Position numbers and translations under genes: made by a program. Of a DNA stretch of 64,000 nucleotides, positions 11,434 to 22,266 are shown in pieces. The stretch is from Hortaea werneckii. Taxonomy: Eukaryota > Ascomycota > Dothideomycetes > Mycosphaerellales > Teratosphaeriaceae. Each line of letters starts with the position of its first letter. The stretch's first letter is position 1. The stretch lies in assembly GCA_037044905.1 (NCBI GenBank), contig JBAOKB010000015.1:1-64000 (forward strand), in the 5' to 3' direction. Under the pieces are notes generated by a model. The model made no database searches. It was not told where the DNA came from and saw only the letters and a program-made list of their open reading frames with translations.

Positions 11434-12845
11434 CTATCTTCGCGTGAGATGCGGATTCAAATCCTCGCCCTGCTTTAGCCCGACCAACGCCGCATGCATG
11501 GCGGGGGCATCGGACTTCTCGTACCGGACCTCGACCTCTACCGTCCGGTTGATCTGGTCCGGCATCATGGATTCCGCTGTAGGCGGAGAGGACGAGAAAG
11601 ATTTCGCTTGGTTGGAGGTGTGCGGCACGATGTTCTCCTGGCTGCCGGTCACGCTCTCGACGGAGCCTTTGCCGATTTCTTTCGTGTCGTTGGATTTGTA
11701 GTGCGAGAGCTCTTGGCCTTCGGTGTGGGGGCCGACGCCGTTGTGGTTGTGGTGGTGGAAGTATGGGTGTTTGGGGATCAGGGGCCGTTTGAAGAGGGAG
11801 CGCAGCATGGGGATTGAGCCGCAGGTGATGAGGAGGTTGAATTCGATCGCGGACCAGATGATCAGGTCGCCGAGTTCGTAGGTGTAGTCGCCAATGGCGT
11901 TGAGCTGCTTGGCTTCGTAGGTCTTGACGACTGCGGCGACCATGGCCCTACAAGATGAAGTGTCAGCTTTCTGGCTTCTTTCCTTTTCCTCTTTCATTGG
12001 CATTTGAATATTTGGGCTAGTGCTTACAAGCATGTCAAGCAAAGCAGACATCCAACTCCAATCTTGCTTCGGCGGGACAGCGAAGTATGTCTGATCAGAA
12101 TGGCGGGGAGGATCGCGAGAAAGGCGTCCACAACGCAGTTGAACGAGCCCAGAAAGTAATTGTAATCCCGTTGAGCGATGGGGTCAAGACACACATCAAA
12201 GAACTCATAGAAGTGCGCAAGACTCCAGATCATACTAAGATTGTTGCCGCATTGAGCGTACTTGACATCGGACATTAGCTGCGATCGATTGTTACCAAGC
12301 ATTTGAAGGATACGCACAAAAAGCGTCACGCCAGCGACGTTGACGAGGACTTGCCCAGCAATGACAGCCCATAGCGGCCACCTTTGGACCCTCGCATCCG
12401 TATCAACCAAGAACATCATACTGAAGCAGATGGATATGCGAGCTATCGTCGGGGCAACCATCGCAGGTCCGATGGCAATCACGCCCCACTTGACGCTCTG
12501 GGTAAGACCAATGGGACTAAGCCAGACAAGATGCCTCCCGAACCCACAGACGACGGCATGGGTAATGATGGCGTTGTGCGTAAGGGCCACGGCCAGCGCG
12601 GACATCATGAGCCAGTCGTCCACGTAGAGCCGTCGGGCGATCCGCCATTTGGTCCAGAGTCGTGCGGCCAAGACGATTGTCGAGATGGAGACAAGAATCC
12701 ATAGGGTTTTCAGAATCCGGGGGGCTTGGGTCTCGTTTTCGACTGCGAGCACGTTGGACGGCAGCTGCTCAGCAATAGGAAGATTCGGGTCCAGGTTGCT
12801 CGCGAACTGCTGCAGCGCATCCGAATTCAACATGCTCTTCGACAT
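11434..12845 (-). CDS. rhodopsin-domain integral membrane protein (PTH11-like 7-TM family)
   Basis: Fungal seven-helix membrane protein of the large PTH11-related rhodopsin-domain family; members are putative receptors, and the function of this one is unknown. Exons 12845-12028 and 11947-11434 give 443 residues. The ATG at 12845 begins MSKSMLNSD. Seven hydrophobic helices span about residues 45-345. The family mark YVDDWLMM follows TM1, and a conserved Trp/Cys pattern lies around YAQCGNNLSMIW. The C-terminal cytoplasmic tail has a His-rich stretch (HPYFHHHNHN) and many Ser/Thr. The intron (11948-12027, 80 bp) has GTAAGC and TTGTAG borders. There is no CFEM domain. The two following open minus frames near 12.5-13.1 kb are shadows. 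Confidence 0.85.
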
Positions 12846-14925
12846 GTTGGAGTCAATGCGAGCGGTCCGTAGTGCGAGCTATAGGTGCGGGACCGGAATC
12901 GTGGAGATGAACCGGGCCTGATGGACATCCAGATAGTTGAAAAGCCTGAATGGCACGATGCTAGATGTTGAGACGCAAGAAAGCCCATGCGACATCCCTC
13001 CGCAGACCGATGAATCCAATCCAATCCGGTCAACAAGCAAGCTGCGAGCGAGTAGTAGACGACGAGACAGGCTACCAAATCGTCTGCCTGTTGGGGGCCC
13101 AGACGACTAATGAGACGGGTGGGACCCCAGAAATAAGACTCCCGGTAGTTGTCCATCGTCGTCGGAACTAAACTTCTCCACAGGCCTGGTTACAGGATAA
13201 CACCTCCAGCAGATTGGCACCTCTAGCGCACCTGTAGATCTTCTGGCGCGTTCTTGAGAGCCCATCCATCATGCCTGCCAACCTTTGTGCCATCATGTCG
13301 CTCACGCTTTCTCTCGAACGGGAAAGAAGGGACTGCCGATTGAGTGGTCCCCCTCACATGGCCCGTAGAATTTCCCCAACCCAGAGTCTAAAATGGCTGT
13401 TAGTGTCGCGTTGGAAGACGAAAGCGGTTTACCTTCACTCGTTCGCAACGCTCCTCTCGAGCGTCTCTAGAGCCTTGGAAGGAACATAAGGTTGCGAAGG
13501 TCCAGACGATGCGCTGCGCGAATCAGTCAGGATGCAGTGATGACCTGCGCCCGAGAAGTAGCCGTGTGATTGATGTCGCACTAGGGGGCGAACGAGAAAG
13601 CCTCTCGAGTCAGCCAGTCTCCCTATCTCCAATGTTACAGACTGCTTGCCGCCGCCGACTTCCGATGTCCGGCCGCGCTCATCACCACCAGGTCGGTCAG
13701 CTGCGTCGCGATTCTTATGGTAAGAAGATGATCGTCCTCACTACTTCTCTTGCGAACGTTGCTCCTAGTCATGGGAGCGGTCTGTACTGTAGACTTCCAA
13801 ATCATGTGCGCTAGCAACGGGAACTGGTTGTGCAGTTTCAAAGTGACACACGTGATATGCACTTACCATTGCGGGTGAACGAAAGCAAGTGCCGCCTTTC
13901 GTCCCTGACTCGCGACAACCCAGATCCACTGACCACAGTACATGGCGCGGGACTTCTCCTCCTCCTCGTCCGACCTACTACATCTGCTGCGTGCTAGCTC
14001 TCGTCCGGGAATGAGAACTGCCATCTGAGAAAAGAGATCACTATGCCAATTTTTGCCGTACACATAAACTTCAATGCTCCGTTCCACCTACAAGCCATCT
14101 TCTTCTTCGTCTCAGAAATACTGAGAAGAAAGAGAAAAAGAAACCCGCCAAGTCGTGCCCACTTCGCCACCTACATAGCCTCCTGGTCGCTAAGGCACGG
14201 GAATCAGCTACATAGTGCCTCCAGCAGTCCCAGCAATAAGCCCCTCCCCTTCTTTCACAAGAATCTGCCCTGACAAACCCCCTTTTCCTCTCCTCTATTA
14301 ACTGAGAACGGAGAACCTCCACTCTTTGCCCTCTGTACCCAGTAAGAAGATCGGCAGGACCTCTTTGTCTTCAGAACACCGTCTTCGAGAAAAGTTGATT
14401 TCTCATTGAAAAAAAGCAAAAAAGCAAAAAGAATGGTAGAACTCGCACGATTCTTCGTATCCCCAGCGCAACAGGGACTCCAGCTCGAAGAGCATGTAAG
14501 GGAAGATGAGCCCCTCTCTACTGTAGGTTAGCTCGACAAATACCCCGAGAAAAAGGGTCGTTGGAGATGAGAGATGGCATGGGACAGATCGGGGTGCGCA
14601 GGGAGAGAAAAACGTCGGGAGGAGGAGAAAACATCCGTCGTCTTTTCTTTCTCTGGGACACTGCCGCAAAAAGAGCGTCAATTCCCTTCCATTTTCTTAA
14701 CAAGGAAGAAGTAGTAGTAGTAGCCGAGAAACTCTAAACACGATTTCCAGCGTTCATGAAAGAAAACTTCCATTTCTCTCATATGACCAACTTCACGGAG
14801 CCGTCCCCGTTATCTCAGCACAGAAGCATACATCCTCCCACTTTTCCCGTCTTCCTCTCTCCCACACAGATTCATTGCCCATTCGAAAAGAAAGGGGAGA
14901 AAGGCACCAAAGCCATCCTCACTCT
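12846..14925. other. intergenic, about 2 kb
   Basis: No gene recognised. It includes the upstream region of the rhodopsin-domain gene and the 3' region of the yng2 gene. Purine/pyrimidine-biased patches occur near 13955 and 14120-14150, and a short (AGT)5-6 repeat lies at about 14707-14724. Confidence 0.35.
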
Positions 14926-16350
14926 CTACTCATCCTTACTAATCCTAATCTTACTCCGCGGCAACTCCCGACACGTCGGACACAACCACTCGCCTTTCGG
15001 CTCGCTCTTAACGCCGACACAGTCCCAGTGGAACCACTGGTAAGCGCAGTCGTCGTTGTCGCAGCCGACCATATCGCCATAGCTGACCTTCTGGCAGTAG
15101 CAGTACAGCTGGTCGTCGTTTTCTTCTTCGTAGTCCTCTTCGTCTTCCGGCGCGGTGGTGAGTTCGGCGGGGTGCCGGGAGGATTTGCGGCTGTGGGTGT
15201 TGGTTGTTCCTGCTCCGGCTCCGGCTCCGGTGCTGCTGTTGCCGCCGGGACCACCGGGAACGGCGCCGCTGCCGCCTTGTGCATCGGAGGCGCCGTCTTG
15301 TTGGGAGCGTGGGAGGGAGGAGGGCGTGGGGGAGGCGGAGGTGCGTTCGGAGTCTGAGCCGGAGGCGTTGGTGGAAGGGGTGGCGCGATCGCGGGCCAGG
15401 TGGCGTCGGCGGTCGCCTTTTTTGTTGTTGCCGGTGGATGTGCGGATGCGCTTCTTGTTGTTGTTTCCGGCTGCGCCTGGTGGTGCCAGTTTCTTGCCTT
15501 GTTGAGGTGCTGGTGCTGCCGCGCCTTTCTTTTGCGCGTTTCCTGCTGCGGGACGAGCGGGTTGCGCGGAGCCTGCACGGCTTGTGTTTGTGCCGGAGGT
15601 GGGAGCGGGTGTTCCTGCTTTGGGTGTGCCGGGTCCTAAGGACGATTGTCGGAGGTGACTGGAGGCTGTTGGTAGATTGCCAAGGGAGGGATTGAGACGG
15701 CGACGTTTAGATGTCTCTGCGCTGCTCTCTCGCTGACTCCTCGCTATTTGTGCTGTTGGTGTCTGTTGTCCGCTTGATCTCCCACCGCCAGAAGCTGCAG
15801 TCTGTTGGAGGCGCATTTGAGCGGCGTTCGCTATGTTGGGCCCTCCCGCACCCGCCCCATTTGCAGCGCCTGCATTTCCGCTTACATCACGCAACACCCC
15901 TGTCCCACCGGAGCCTATAGGCGTGTTGGCACCTGTTCCCGTGTTTGATAGCAGACTCGGCCCATTCCAGTCGGCGGGAAACTCTTCTCGCGCGACCAAA
16001 CCTCGCAGCCCAACATCTAACCTCTTGATCCCCCTCTCTAGTACCACCAACGCCTTTTCACTCAGACCCTCCTTTTCTGCCTGTAGCACCTCACATTTGT
16101 CATAGAGCTCCTCGCACTGTTTGACTGTCCCTTCCTCCTTCGGATTGTGCACATGGCCGCCGTTGATGCGCACCCATTTCTGCAGCTGGGCGTCGCGCTT
16201 GCTGATCTCGTCGCGGAAGGCCGTGATCTGGGCGTCCTTATGGGAGATCTCGGAGAGCAAGTGGGAAAGCTCGGGCGGAAGTGAAGCGACGTCGTGAGTG
16301 AAGGTCTCCAGCAGAGTCGCGGCGTCCTCGGGTTGTCCCGTGAAGGCCAT
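14926..16350 (-). CDS. yng2: ING-family PHD-finger protein, Yng2-like (NuA4 acetyltransferase subunit)
   Basis: Chromatin reader. The C-terminal PHD finger binds the methylated H3 tail and the N-terminal ING helix anchors the protein in a histone-modifying complex (NuA4 for Yng2). Intronless, 474 residues from the ATG at 16350; an upstream in-frame GTG at 16359 is not used. The ING domain is at about residues 8-110 (LLETFTHDVASLPPELSHLL, NPKEEG, LSEKALVVLERGIKRLDVGL). A long low-complexity Ala/Gly/Pro/Ser linker covers residues 125-410. The PHD finger is at about 415-465, with ordered Cys/His ligands in YCYCQKVSYGDMVGCDND, WFHWDCVG and EWLCPTC. The NPKEE and LDxGLRxL blocks point to Yng2 rather than Pho23 or Yng1, with moderate certainty. 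It is transcribed divergently from the deacetylase gene. Confidence 0.88.
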   Translation of the reverse strand: MAFTGQPEDAATLLETFTHDVASLPPELSHLLSEISHKDAQITAFRDEISKRDAQLQKWVRINGGHVHNPKEEGTVKQCEELYDKCEVLQAEKEGLSEKALVVLERGIKRLDVGLRGLVAREEFPADWNGPSLLSNTGTGANTPIGSGGTGVLRDVSGNAGAANGAGAGGPNIANAAQMRLQQTAASGGGRSSGQQTPTAQIARSQRESSAETSKRRRLNPSLGNLPTASSHLRQSSLGPGTPKAGTPAPTSGTNTSRAGSAQPARPAAGNAQKKGAAAPAPQQGKKLAPPGAAGNNNKKRIRTSTGNNKKGDRRRHLARDRATPSTNASGSDSERTSASPTPSSLPRSQQDGASDAQGGSGAVPGGPGGNSSTGAGAGAGTTNTHSRKSSRHPAELTTAPEDEEDYEEENDDQLYCYCQKVSYGDMVGCDNDDCAYQWFHWDCVGVKSEPKGEWLCPTCRELPRSKIRISKDE

Positions 16351-16889
16351 GACGCGCACCTCTTGCTAGACGTTGCGTCGGGTCTGCTCGCCTAAACTGG
16401 CAGTCTTGGGGGGACAAGCCGGTGTCTAGCGGATAGCTGTGCGAGCCAGGCTGATCGGTATGGAGATTTTGATGGAGTGCGCGCGTTGCTGAGGGCCGAA
16501 GTTTTTGGCTCACGGTCGTCGCCAGTCAGCCAGTTCAGGAACCCCAGACGCCGTGGCCGCCTCGCCTCCGGAACGGTTGCGCTTCTCCAGAGCGGCTGCA
16601 GATCTGCCGAGGCTAGTTTGGAGCTTATCTACCTTGCCAAGCTGACTGTACCCAGCAGTCGCTGAATCTGCGGGTCGCGGGCATGATATTCCATCCCTCT
16701 TCTTCTCGTCGCGACGGATACCAGTAGCCATATTGAGCGTTGGCCGGTCTATCCTGCGGTCGTAGACGGCTTCCACATTGCAAGAACCTACAAGCGACAC
16801 TTCCCCGAGAGCCGAACCACCATCGGAGTCTCGGAACGCCCTTGCCAGCCCCTCCAAGCCCGCGATCGAGAGTTCCGGAACATGCGGCC
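16351..16889. promoter_or_regulatory. bidirectional promoter between yng2 and hos2
   Basis: The 539 bp between the two start codons is the only upstream sequence for both chromatin genes unless they overlap. No canonical TATA box was seen. Open frames here are not conserved-looking. Confidence 0.5.
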
Positions 16890-18807
16890 ATGTCCTATTC
16901 GAACAACCCTCGAGCAGACCTTCACAACGGGATAGTGCAGCAATGGACCCCCCGACCTGGACCCTCGCCACGCTCAGGCTCCCACACCCCTGCAGATGAC
17001 GAGGATGATTACGCCGCCGCTCACGGCGATGGGGCCAATGGGTACCACAGCGTCGATGCGGAAGGAGCCCCTGCCAGTCCACCTATCACCGAAGATGATG
17101 AAAGATGGTGGCGTGACCAGGAGAGAAACGAGGCCATCATGAGAGGCGTAGAAGAGATGCAAATTACCCGTCCGCGAGGCCACAAGGTCTCCTTCCACTA
17201 CAACAGCCAGGTTGAGGACATGCACTTTGGCAAGACTCACCCCATGAAGCCATGGCGCCTCACCTTGACCAAGCATCTCGTCCTCGGATACGGCCTGCAA
17301 TATGCTATGGATACCTACCAAGCGGTAGCAGCCGGCAAAGACCAAGTTCGCGCTTTCCACGATTCCGATTACGTCGATTTTTTGTCGGAAGTCTCCCCTC
17401 AGACTTTCGAGCAGCTCTGTCAGATTGAGCGCTTTGCTAAACATGCCCCACCGAAGCACGAGCACGATAGTGTCGATCTCGGCCCCTTCAACTTATCTAC
17501 CAGCCCGGGCGCAGATTGTCCCGTGTTCGATGGCATGTCGACTTACTTGTTCTTGTACACTGGGGCAACCCTCGCCGCCACACATCAACTCACCACGCAA
17601 AACAGCGACATCGCCATCAACTGGTCCGGCGGCCTCCACCACGCCCACAAATCCGAAGCCTCGGGCTTCTGCTACATCAACGACATAGTCCTCGCCATCC
17701 TCGACATGCTCCGCGTCTACGCCCGCGTCCTCTACATCGACATCGACGTGCACCACGGCGACGGCGTGGAGGAAGCCTTCCAGCGCCAACCCCGCGTCAT
17801 GACCCTCTCCTACCACCGCTATGGGCCCTACGACGACACGGGCCACAAATTCTTCCCAGGCACCGGCGACCTCACGGACGTCGGGCTCCGCGGCACCGTC
17901 GGCGAGCACTTCGCCCTCAACGTGCCCATCCCGAGCGGCATCGACGACCGCCAGTACAAATATCTATTCGAAAGCACCACGTCCCGCGCGATCGAAGCCT
18001 TCAACCCCTCCGCCATCGTCCTACAATGCGGCGCCGACAGCCTCGGCGGCGACCGCCTCGGCCAATTCAACATGAACATCAAGGCGCACGGCGAGTGCGT
18101 GGCTTTCGTCAAGCGCTTTCGCTTGCCTTTGCTCATCCTCGGCGGCGGCGGCTACACGGCTAGGAACGTGGCCCGCGCCTGGTGCTATGAGACGGCTATC
18201 GCGACTGATAATGGCGCTAACCTGGATCCTATGATCCCCGTCGATATCTTGCCCCGTCCTGAGGCGTTTACGAAGTTTAGGGGCCATGGGGATGGGAAGT
18301 TGTTCCCTAATTTCGCGCGGTATGTCTTTCACTTTCTTGCTACAGTTTCTTCACTCTTTATTTTTACCTTTTCTCTTCTTTTTCTTTCACATCCAAAACC
18401 ATCTTCCCACCTCCATCCTCCCCTCCCCTCCCGTCGACCTCATGCTTCATACCTCGCCCACTGCTTCCCCACCAAAACGTGAAGGAGAGGGGACAAAAAA
18501 AAAAAAAGAAAGAAAGAAAGAAAGAAAGAAAGAAGGAGAAGAAAAAGGCTAATCTCCCCTCGATCTCTGTCTCAGAACCCACCCCAACGACTGCAAAGAC
18601 GCCGACCTAGAATCCATGGTCAAGTTCCTCGAAGGCGAGCTAAAGTACGTCCGCAACTCGCCCTGGGTCAAGATGGACCAGCTGCCCCGCATGTCCGCCA
18701 TGGAGGCTATGATGCAGGATGAGGATGAGGAGCTGAAGAATGGGAAGGCCGAGCGGGAGAGAAGGTGGAAGGAGCGGGATCCCGCTGGGAGGGGGGAGTT
18801 GAGGTGA
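16890..18807 (+). CDS. hos2: class I histone deacetylase, Hos2/HosA type
   Basis: Zn-dependent lysine deacetylase; Hos2 is the catalytic subunit of the Set3 complex. Exons 16890-18319 and 18576-18807 give 553 residues. The ATG at 16890 starts MSYSNNPRAD. After an acidic, disordered N-terminus of about 85 residues, the catalytic domain shows HFGKTHPMKPWRLTLTKHL, INWSGGLHHAHKSEASGFCY (active-site His pair), IDIDVHHGDGVEEAF (Zn ligands), KFFPGTGD and LILGGGGYTARN with the catalytic Tyr. It matches yeast Hos2 in the HPMKP/RLTLTKHL and FHDSDYVDFL segments better than Rpd3. The second exon restores the expected C-terminal helix (LESMVKFLEGELKYVRNSPWVKM) and ends basic. The single intron is 256 bp, far longer than its neighbours' introns, and holds a homopurine tract. 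Confidence 0.93.
18496..18540. repeat. poly-A / (GAAA)n tract inside the hos2 intron
   Basis: A run of As followed by at least seven GAAA units, on the purine strand, within the 256-bp intron and about 35 bp before its acceptor. The intron's 5' half is strongly pyrimidine-rich instead. Confidence 0.85.
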
Positions 18808-18835
18808 TGGATTTCTTATAGGGACAGGGCAATGA

Positions 18836-18854
18836 GGGGGGGGGGGGGGGGGGG
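18836..18854. repeat. 19-nt poly-G tract in the hos2 3' region
   Basis: Nineteen consecutive Gs start 29 bp after the hos2 stop, inside an already G-rich stretch. The tract is prone to slippage and assembly error, and can form a G-quadruplex in the transcript. Confidence 0.9.
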
Positions 18855-19758
18855 TGGGATTGATCGGGTGGTTGGTTTTTCTTTTAGCGTGGTGTTTAGG
18901 GCGTTGCGTAGAAGGGGCGTGGTATGTTGTTTCTGGTTTTGGGAAGGCGAGGTTCTCTTGAGGAGGAGTAGTGTGGTGATGGTCTTTGGGTTCTGAAACA
19001 GATAGAGAGGGAGGGAGAGGGAGAAAGATGATCATGAGGTTCTTGCATTTTTTCCACATAAAGATGGCTGAGGGATCGCTTTTGTCACTACTGTGCCAAT
19101 CTAGAGAGGCCGAACGTAAGCAGCGTTCGAAACACGCCGCAGATGCTATGTAGATACATCGACCGCTCACACACCCTGTCATATTTTTTCGTTGACCATT
19201 TCCTTTGCGGAACCCGAAAGCCAATGTGTGACAATCTGCTCTTGATGTCTTTCGTCTTTCGGCGGCAGTAGCTTCGTCGTGCGGAACGTGGGGCCCACGA
19301 CATTCAGATGCCGAAGGCGATGTTGTGGCTTTACGTCTGTGCTATGCAGTTGCAACCAGATCGCATCTTATTCCTCGACTATGCACAAGGCCAGGATGTG
19401 TGATCGCTTACCTTTGTCTTTCATAGGTATAGATCTGCTTTGAAGCGTTCTTTTTCCATCCAATGTCTTTTTTTGTTGTTTTTTTTTTAATTATTTTTCA
19501 CGTTGTGAATTCTTTTCGGCGAACATCACTCCAGTTGGCCGACCACCACGCCCGGCGGGGCTTCTACACCGACGACTCGCTTTTGATTGCCCTTACTCAG
19601 CGAGCAAGCGACATTCACATGTAGCATTGCACACTACTTAGTCCTTTTCACGATGACCATGAGTCACAGGTAGGTCGCTTTGACGGAGTTGTCCACTTCA
19701 CTCACACTGTTGCTGCGTCTTCCTCTCCTCCCCCACCGCACCTCACCACATCACCACC
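18855..19758. other. intergenic
   Basis: 3' flank of hos2 and upstream region of the MFS gene. A T-rich patch lies near 19470-19500 (poly-T with AATTATTTTT). No gene recognised. Confidence 0.4.
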
Positions 19759-21776
19759 ATGTCCGCAATCGCGCAAGCTCATCGCGAGCGAAGACTGCCC
19801 AAACAGCAGCTAGCCATACTGGGTAAGCATGTACACTCTCTCTCCCAAGTCATAGACACAGCACAAGTACTAAACAACCCATTCCCGCAGCAATATGCCG
19901 CTTCGCCGAACCCCTCGCCAGCACCTCGCTCTTCCCCTACCTCCCCGAAATGATCCGCTCCTTCTCCATCCCCGAAAGCGAAGTGGGCAAATGGGCCGGG
20001 CTCGCCGCCGCCATGTTCAGCCTGTGCCAGGCCTGCATGGGCATCCCCTGGGGCCGGTTCTCGGACCTCTACGGCCGCAAGACCGCCATCCTGCTCGGCC
20101 TCACCAGCACCATGTTCACGAGCCTGCTGTGGGGGTTCAGCACCTCGCTCCCCATGGCCATCGTCGCCCGCAGTCTGGCTGGCGCGGGAAACGGGAATGT
20201 AGGGATTATTCGCACCGTGGTGGCGGAGATGGTGCCGTTTAAGGAGTTGCAGCCTAGGGCGTTTAGTATTATGCCTTTGGTGTGGAACGTTGGGTCGATT
20301 TTCGGTCCGACGATCGGTGGGGCGCTGGCGAATCCCTTGGGTGTGAAGCCGGGGGAGGTGATTGAGGATCCGAGTCTGTTCCAGAGGTTCCCCTATGCGC
20401 TGCCGAATCTGGTCTCGGCGTGTTTCTTCGCGATTGGGATTACGAATGGACTGTTGTTTCTTGAGGAGACGTTGGAAACGAAGAAGGGAAAGAGGGATTA
20501 CGGACGGGTTGTGGGGGAGAAGATTACGGGGTTGCTGAAGTCGCATGTTTTGAAGGTGGAGGAGATTCTACATCTACGGTCGTCATCATCGGCACGCGAA
20601 GAGGCGGAGACGGAACCTCTTTTGAAACCTCAAGATGACGAAGAAGCCGCCCCGAACAATGAGCCTGCGAAATCCACCTCTCCTCCTCCAGGACTCAGAG
20701 AAATCATGACCCCGCAAAGCGCACTCAACCTCCTCGTCTACTTCGGCCTCGCCATGCACACCATGGCCTTCGACCAGCTCCTACCGGTCTACATGTCGTA
20801 CCCCTCCATCAACCTCGGCGACCCCCAGGACATAACCCCACCCTCCCCAAACTCCTCCCCCCTTAAATTCGCCGGCGGCTTCTCCCTCGACCACTTCCGC
20901 ATCGGCCTGATCAGCACCTGCTACGGCATCTGCGGCATGCTGATCCAATTCTTCATTTTCCCGCCCGTGGCCCGTCGGCTCGGCGTCCTCTACTGCCTGA
21001 AATGGTGCGCATGCGTCTTCCCCCTGGCTTACTTCGCTATGCCTTTCACCGCTCTCCTGCCCACGCAGCAAGCCCAGATCGCCGTCGGTTTCGCGGTCAT
21101 GATGCTGAAATGCGTTTGTGGAATTTTCGCCTACCCGTGTAGTACGATCCTCATTACGAATTCGGCGAGTAGTCTTAGGGTGCTGGGGACGTTGAATGGG
21201 ATTGCGACTTCGGTCGCTGCGATTGGGCGTGCGGCGGGTCCGGCGTTGGGTGGGAGTGTGTTTAGTTATGGGGTTAAGAGGGGGTTCGTGATTGCGCCGT
21301 GGTGGGCTATGGCGCTGGTGGCGGTTTTGGCTGCTATTCCGGTTTTCTGGCTTAAGGAAGGGGAGGGATTTGGTGGAGATGAGGAGGATAGTGATGGTGA
21401 GGGGGGTGACGGGGATGATAGGGAGACTGATGCTACGGAAAGCAGGACTGGTGGGGTTGGGAAATCTAGCTCTGCTAATGGGCCTTTGGATCAGCATCTA
21501 GGAGAGCATGAGGATGAGGCAAATGATGAAGTCGGTGGTTTGCTGACAAGGACTAACACCGCTTCAAGCGCTGGTATTGTCGATGCTGGAAGCGCCAGCG
21601 GTCTGGCTTCGGGAAGTAGGAGGGGATCTCAGAGCCAGACGCTCAGTCGGAAGAACTCTAGAGGGATGAGGCGCACGTCTATTCCTATTGGGATGGGTGG
21701 ACAGCCTATTAGTCGACGTTACTCCAGCAATCTTGGGCAGAGCCTTGGAAGTGCTGGTAGCTACAATGAACGATAG
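19759..21776 (+). CDS. MFS transporter, DHA1-like (YCR023C/ZIF-type clade)
   Basis: Twelve-helix proton-coupled transporter; the substrate is unknown. Exons 19759-19822 and 19891-21776 give 649 residues. The tiny first exon encodes MSAIAQAHRERRLPKQQLAIL, and the second continues the first helix block AICRFAEPLASTSLFPYLPEM, which is characteristic of this clade. Motif A appears as GRFSDLYGRKTAILLG after TM2. A hydrophilic loop of about 95 residues separates the two six-helix halves. The C-terminal tail of about 150 residues is acidic (EEDSDGEGGDGDD) then Ser/Arg-rich, likely cytosolic and phosphorylatable. There is no signal peptide. The family is certain; the clade is judged from the first-helix signature only. 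Confidence 0.92.
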
Positions 21777-22266
21777 GGGTGGTGGTTTTAGGAATTGATC
21801 GATTCGAAAGCATGAACGTTGTTGAGAAGCTGTCGTTTTAGCGTGGTGTTCGGCGTTCTTAATGGATCTTTAATAGGTCGAATCTCAATGGTCAACGAGC
21901 ATTTCTCCGTCCTTATTTCACGCGTTTCTGTGCTACTCTCCAAACGATCTTTCCCACAACTTGTCTCTATAGCCTCGCGATAACCACCTTCCTACTTCGG
22001 CTAGTGCGCCCTAGAGAAGCAGCCACGCTAACCCTCTCGTAAGCTCTCCGGCTCGACCGTAGAAATGTGTACCTCCGTCAACGGACTTCCACCCTGCAAC
22101 GGGACCTCCCTATTTCGTAGTAGCTCTCACTGTTGCCGCCGGATGAGCGAGAAGGTAAGCAAAGTCACTCATTAGGTTTATCTTACTTCCTCTCCGCGCG
22201 TCCCATCTTTCTCATGCCGCAGCGTCTCATAATTCCCAAAACACTCGTAGCAACTAACCAGTAGTA
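21777..22266. other. intergenic
   Basis: 3' region of the MFS gene and upstream region of the iminopeptidase. A GTAAGC near 22154 could begin a 5'-UTR intron of the next gene, but this is not established. Confidence 0.35.

Noticed and set aside
11446..11470. GGATTCAAATCC, resembling a tRNA T-arm
   Set aside because: It lies in the last codons of the rhodopsin-domain gene, and no acceptor, D or anticodon stem can be drawn around it.
14919..15578. 219-codon minus frame and several long plus frames over the yng2 linker
   Set aside because: Shadows of the GC-rich low-complexity linker of the ING protein in other frames.
17516..18163. 215-codon Arg/His/Pro-rich plus frame inside hos2
   Set aside because: Frame-shifted shadow of the deacetylase domain, which has all catalytic motifs in the chosen frame.
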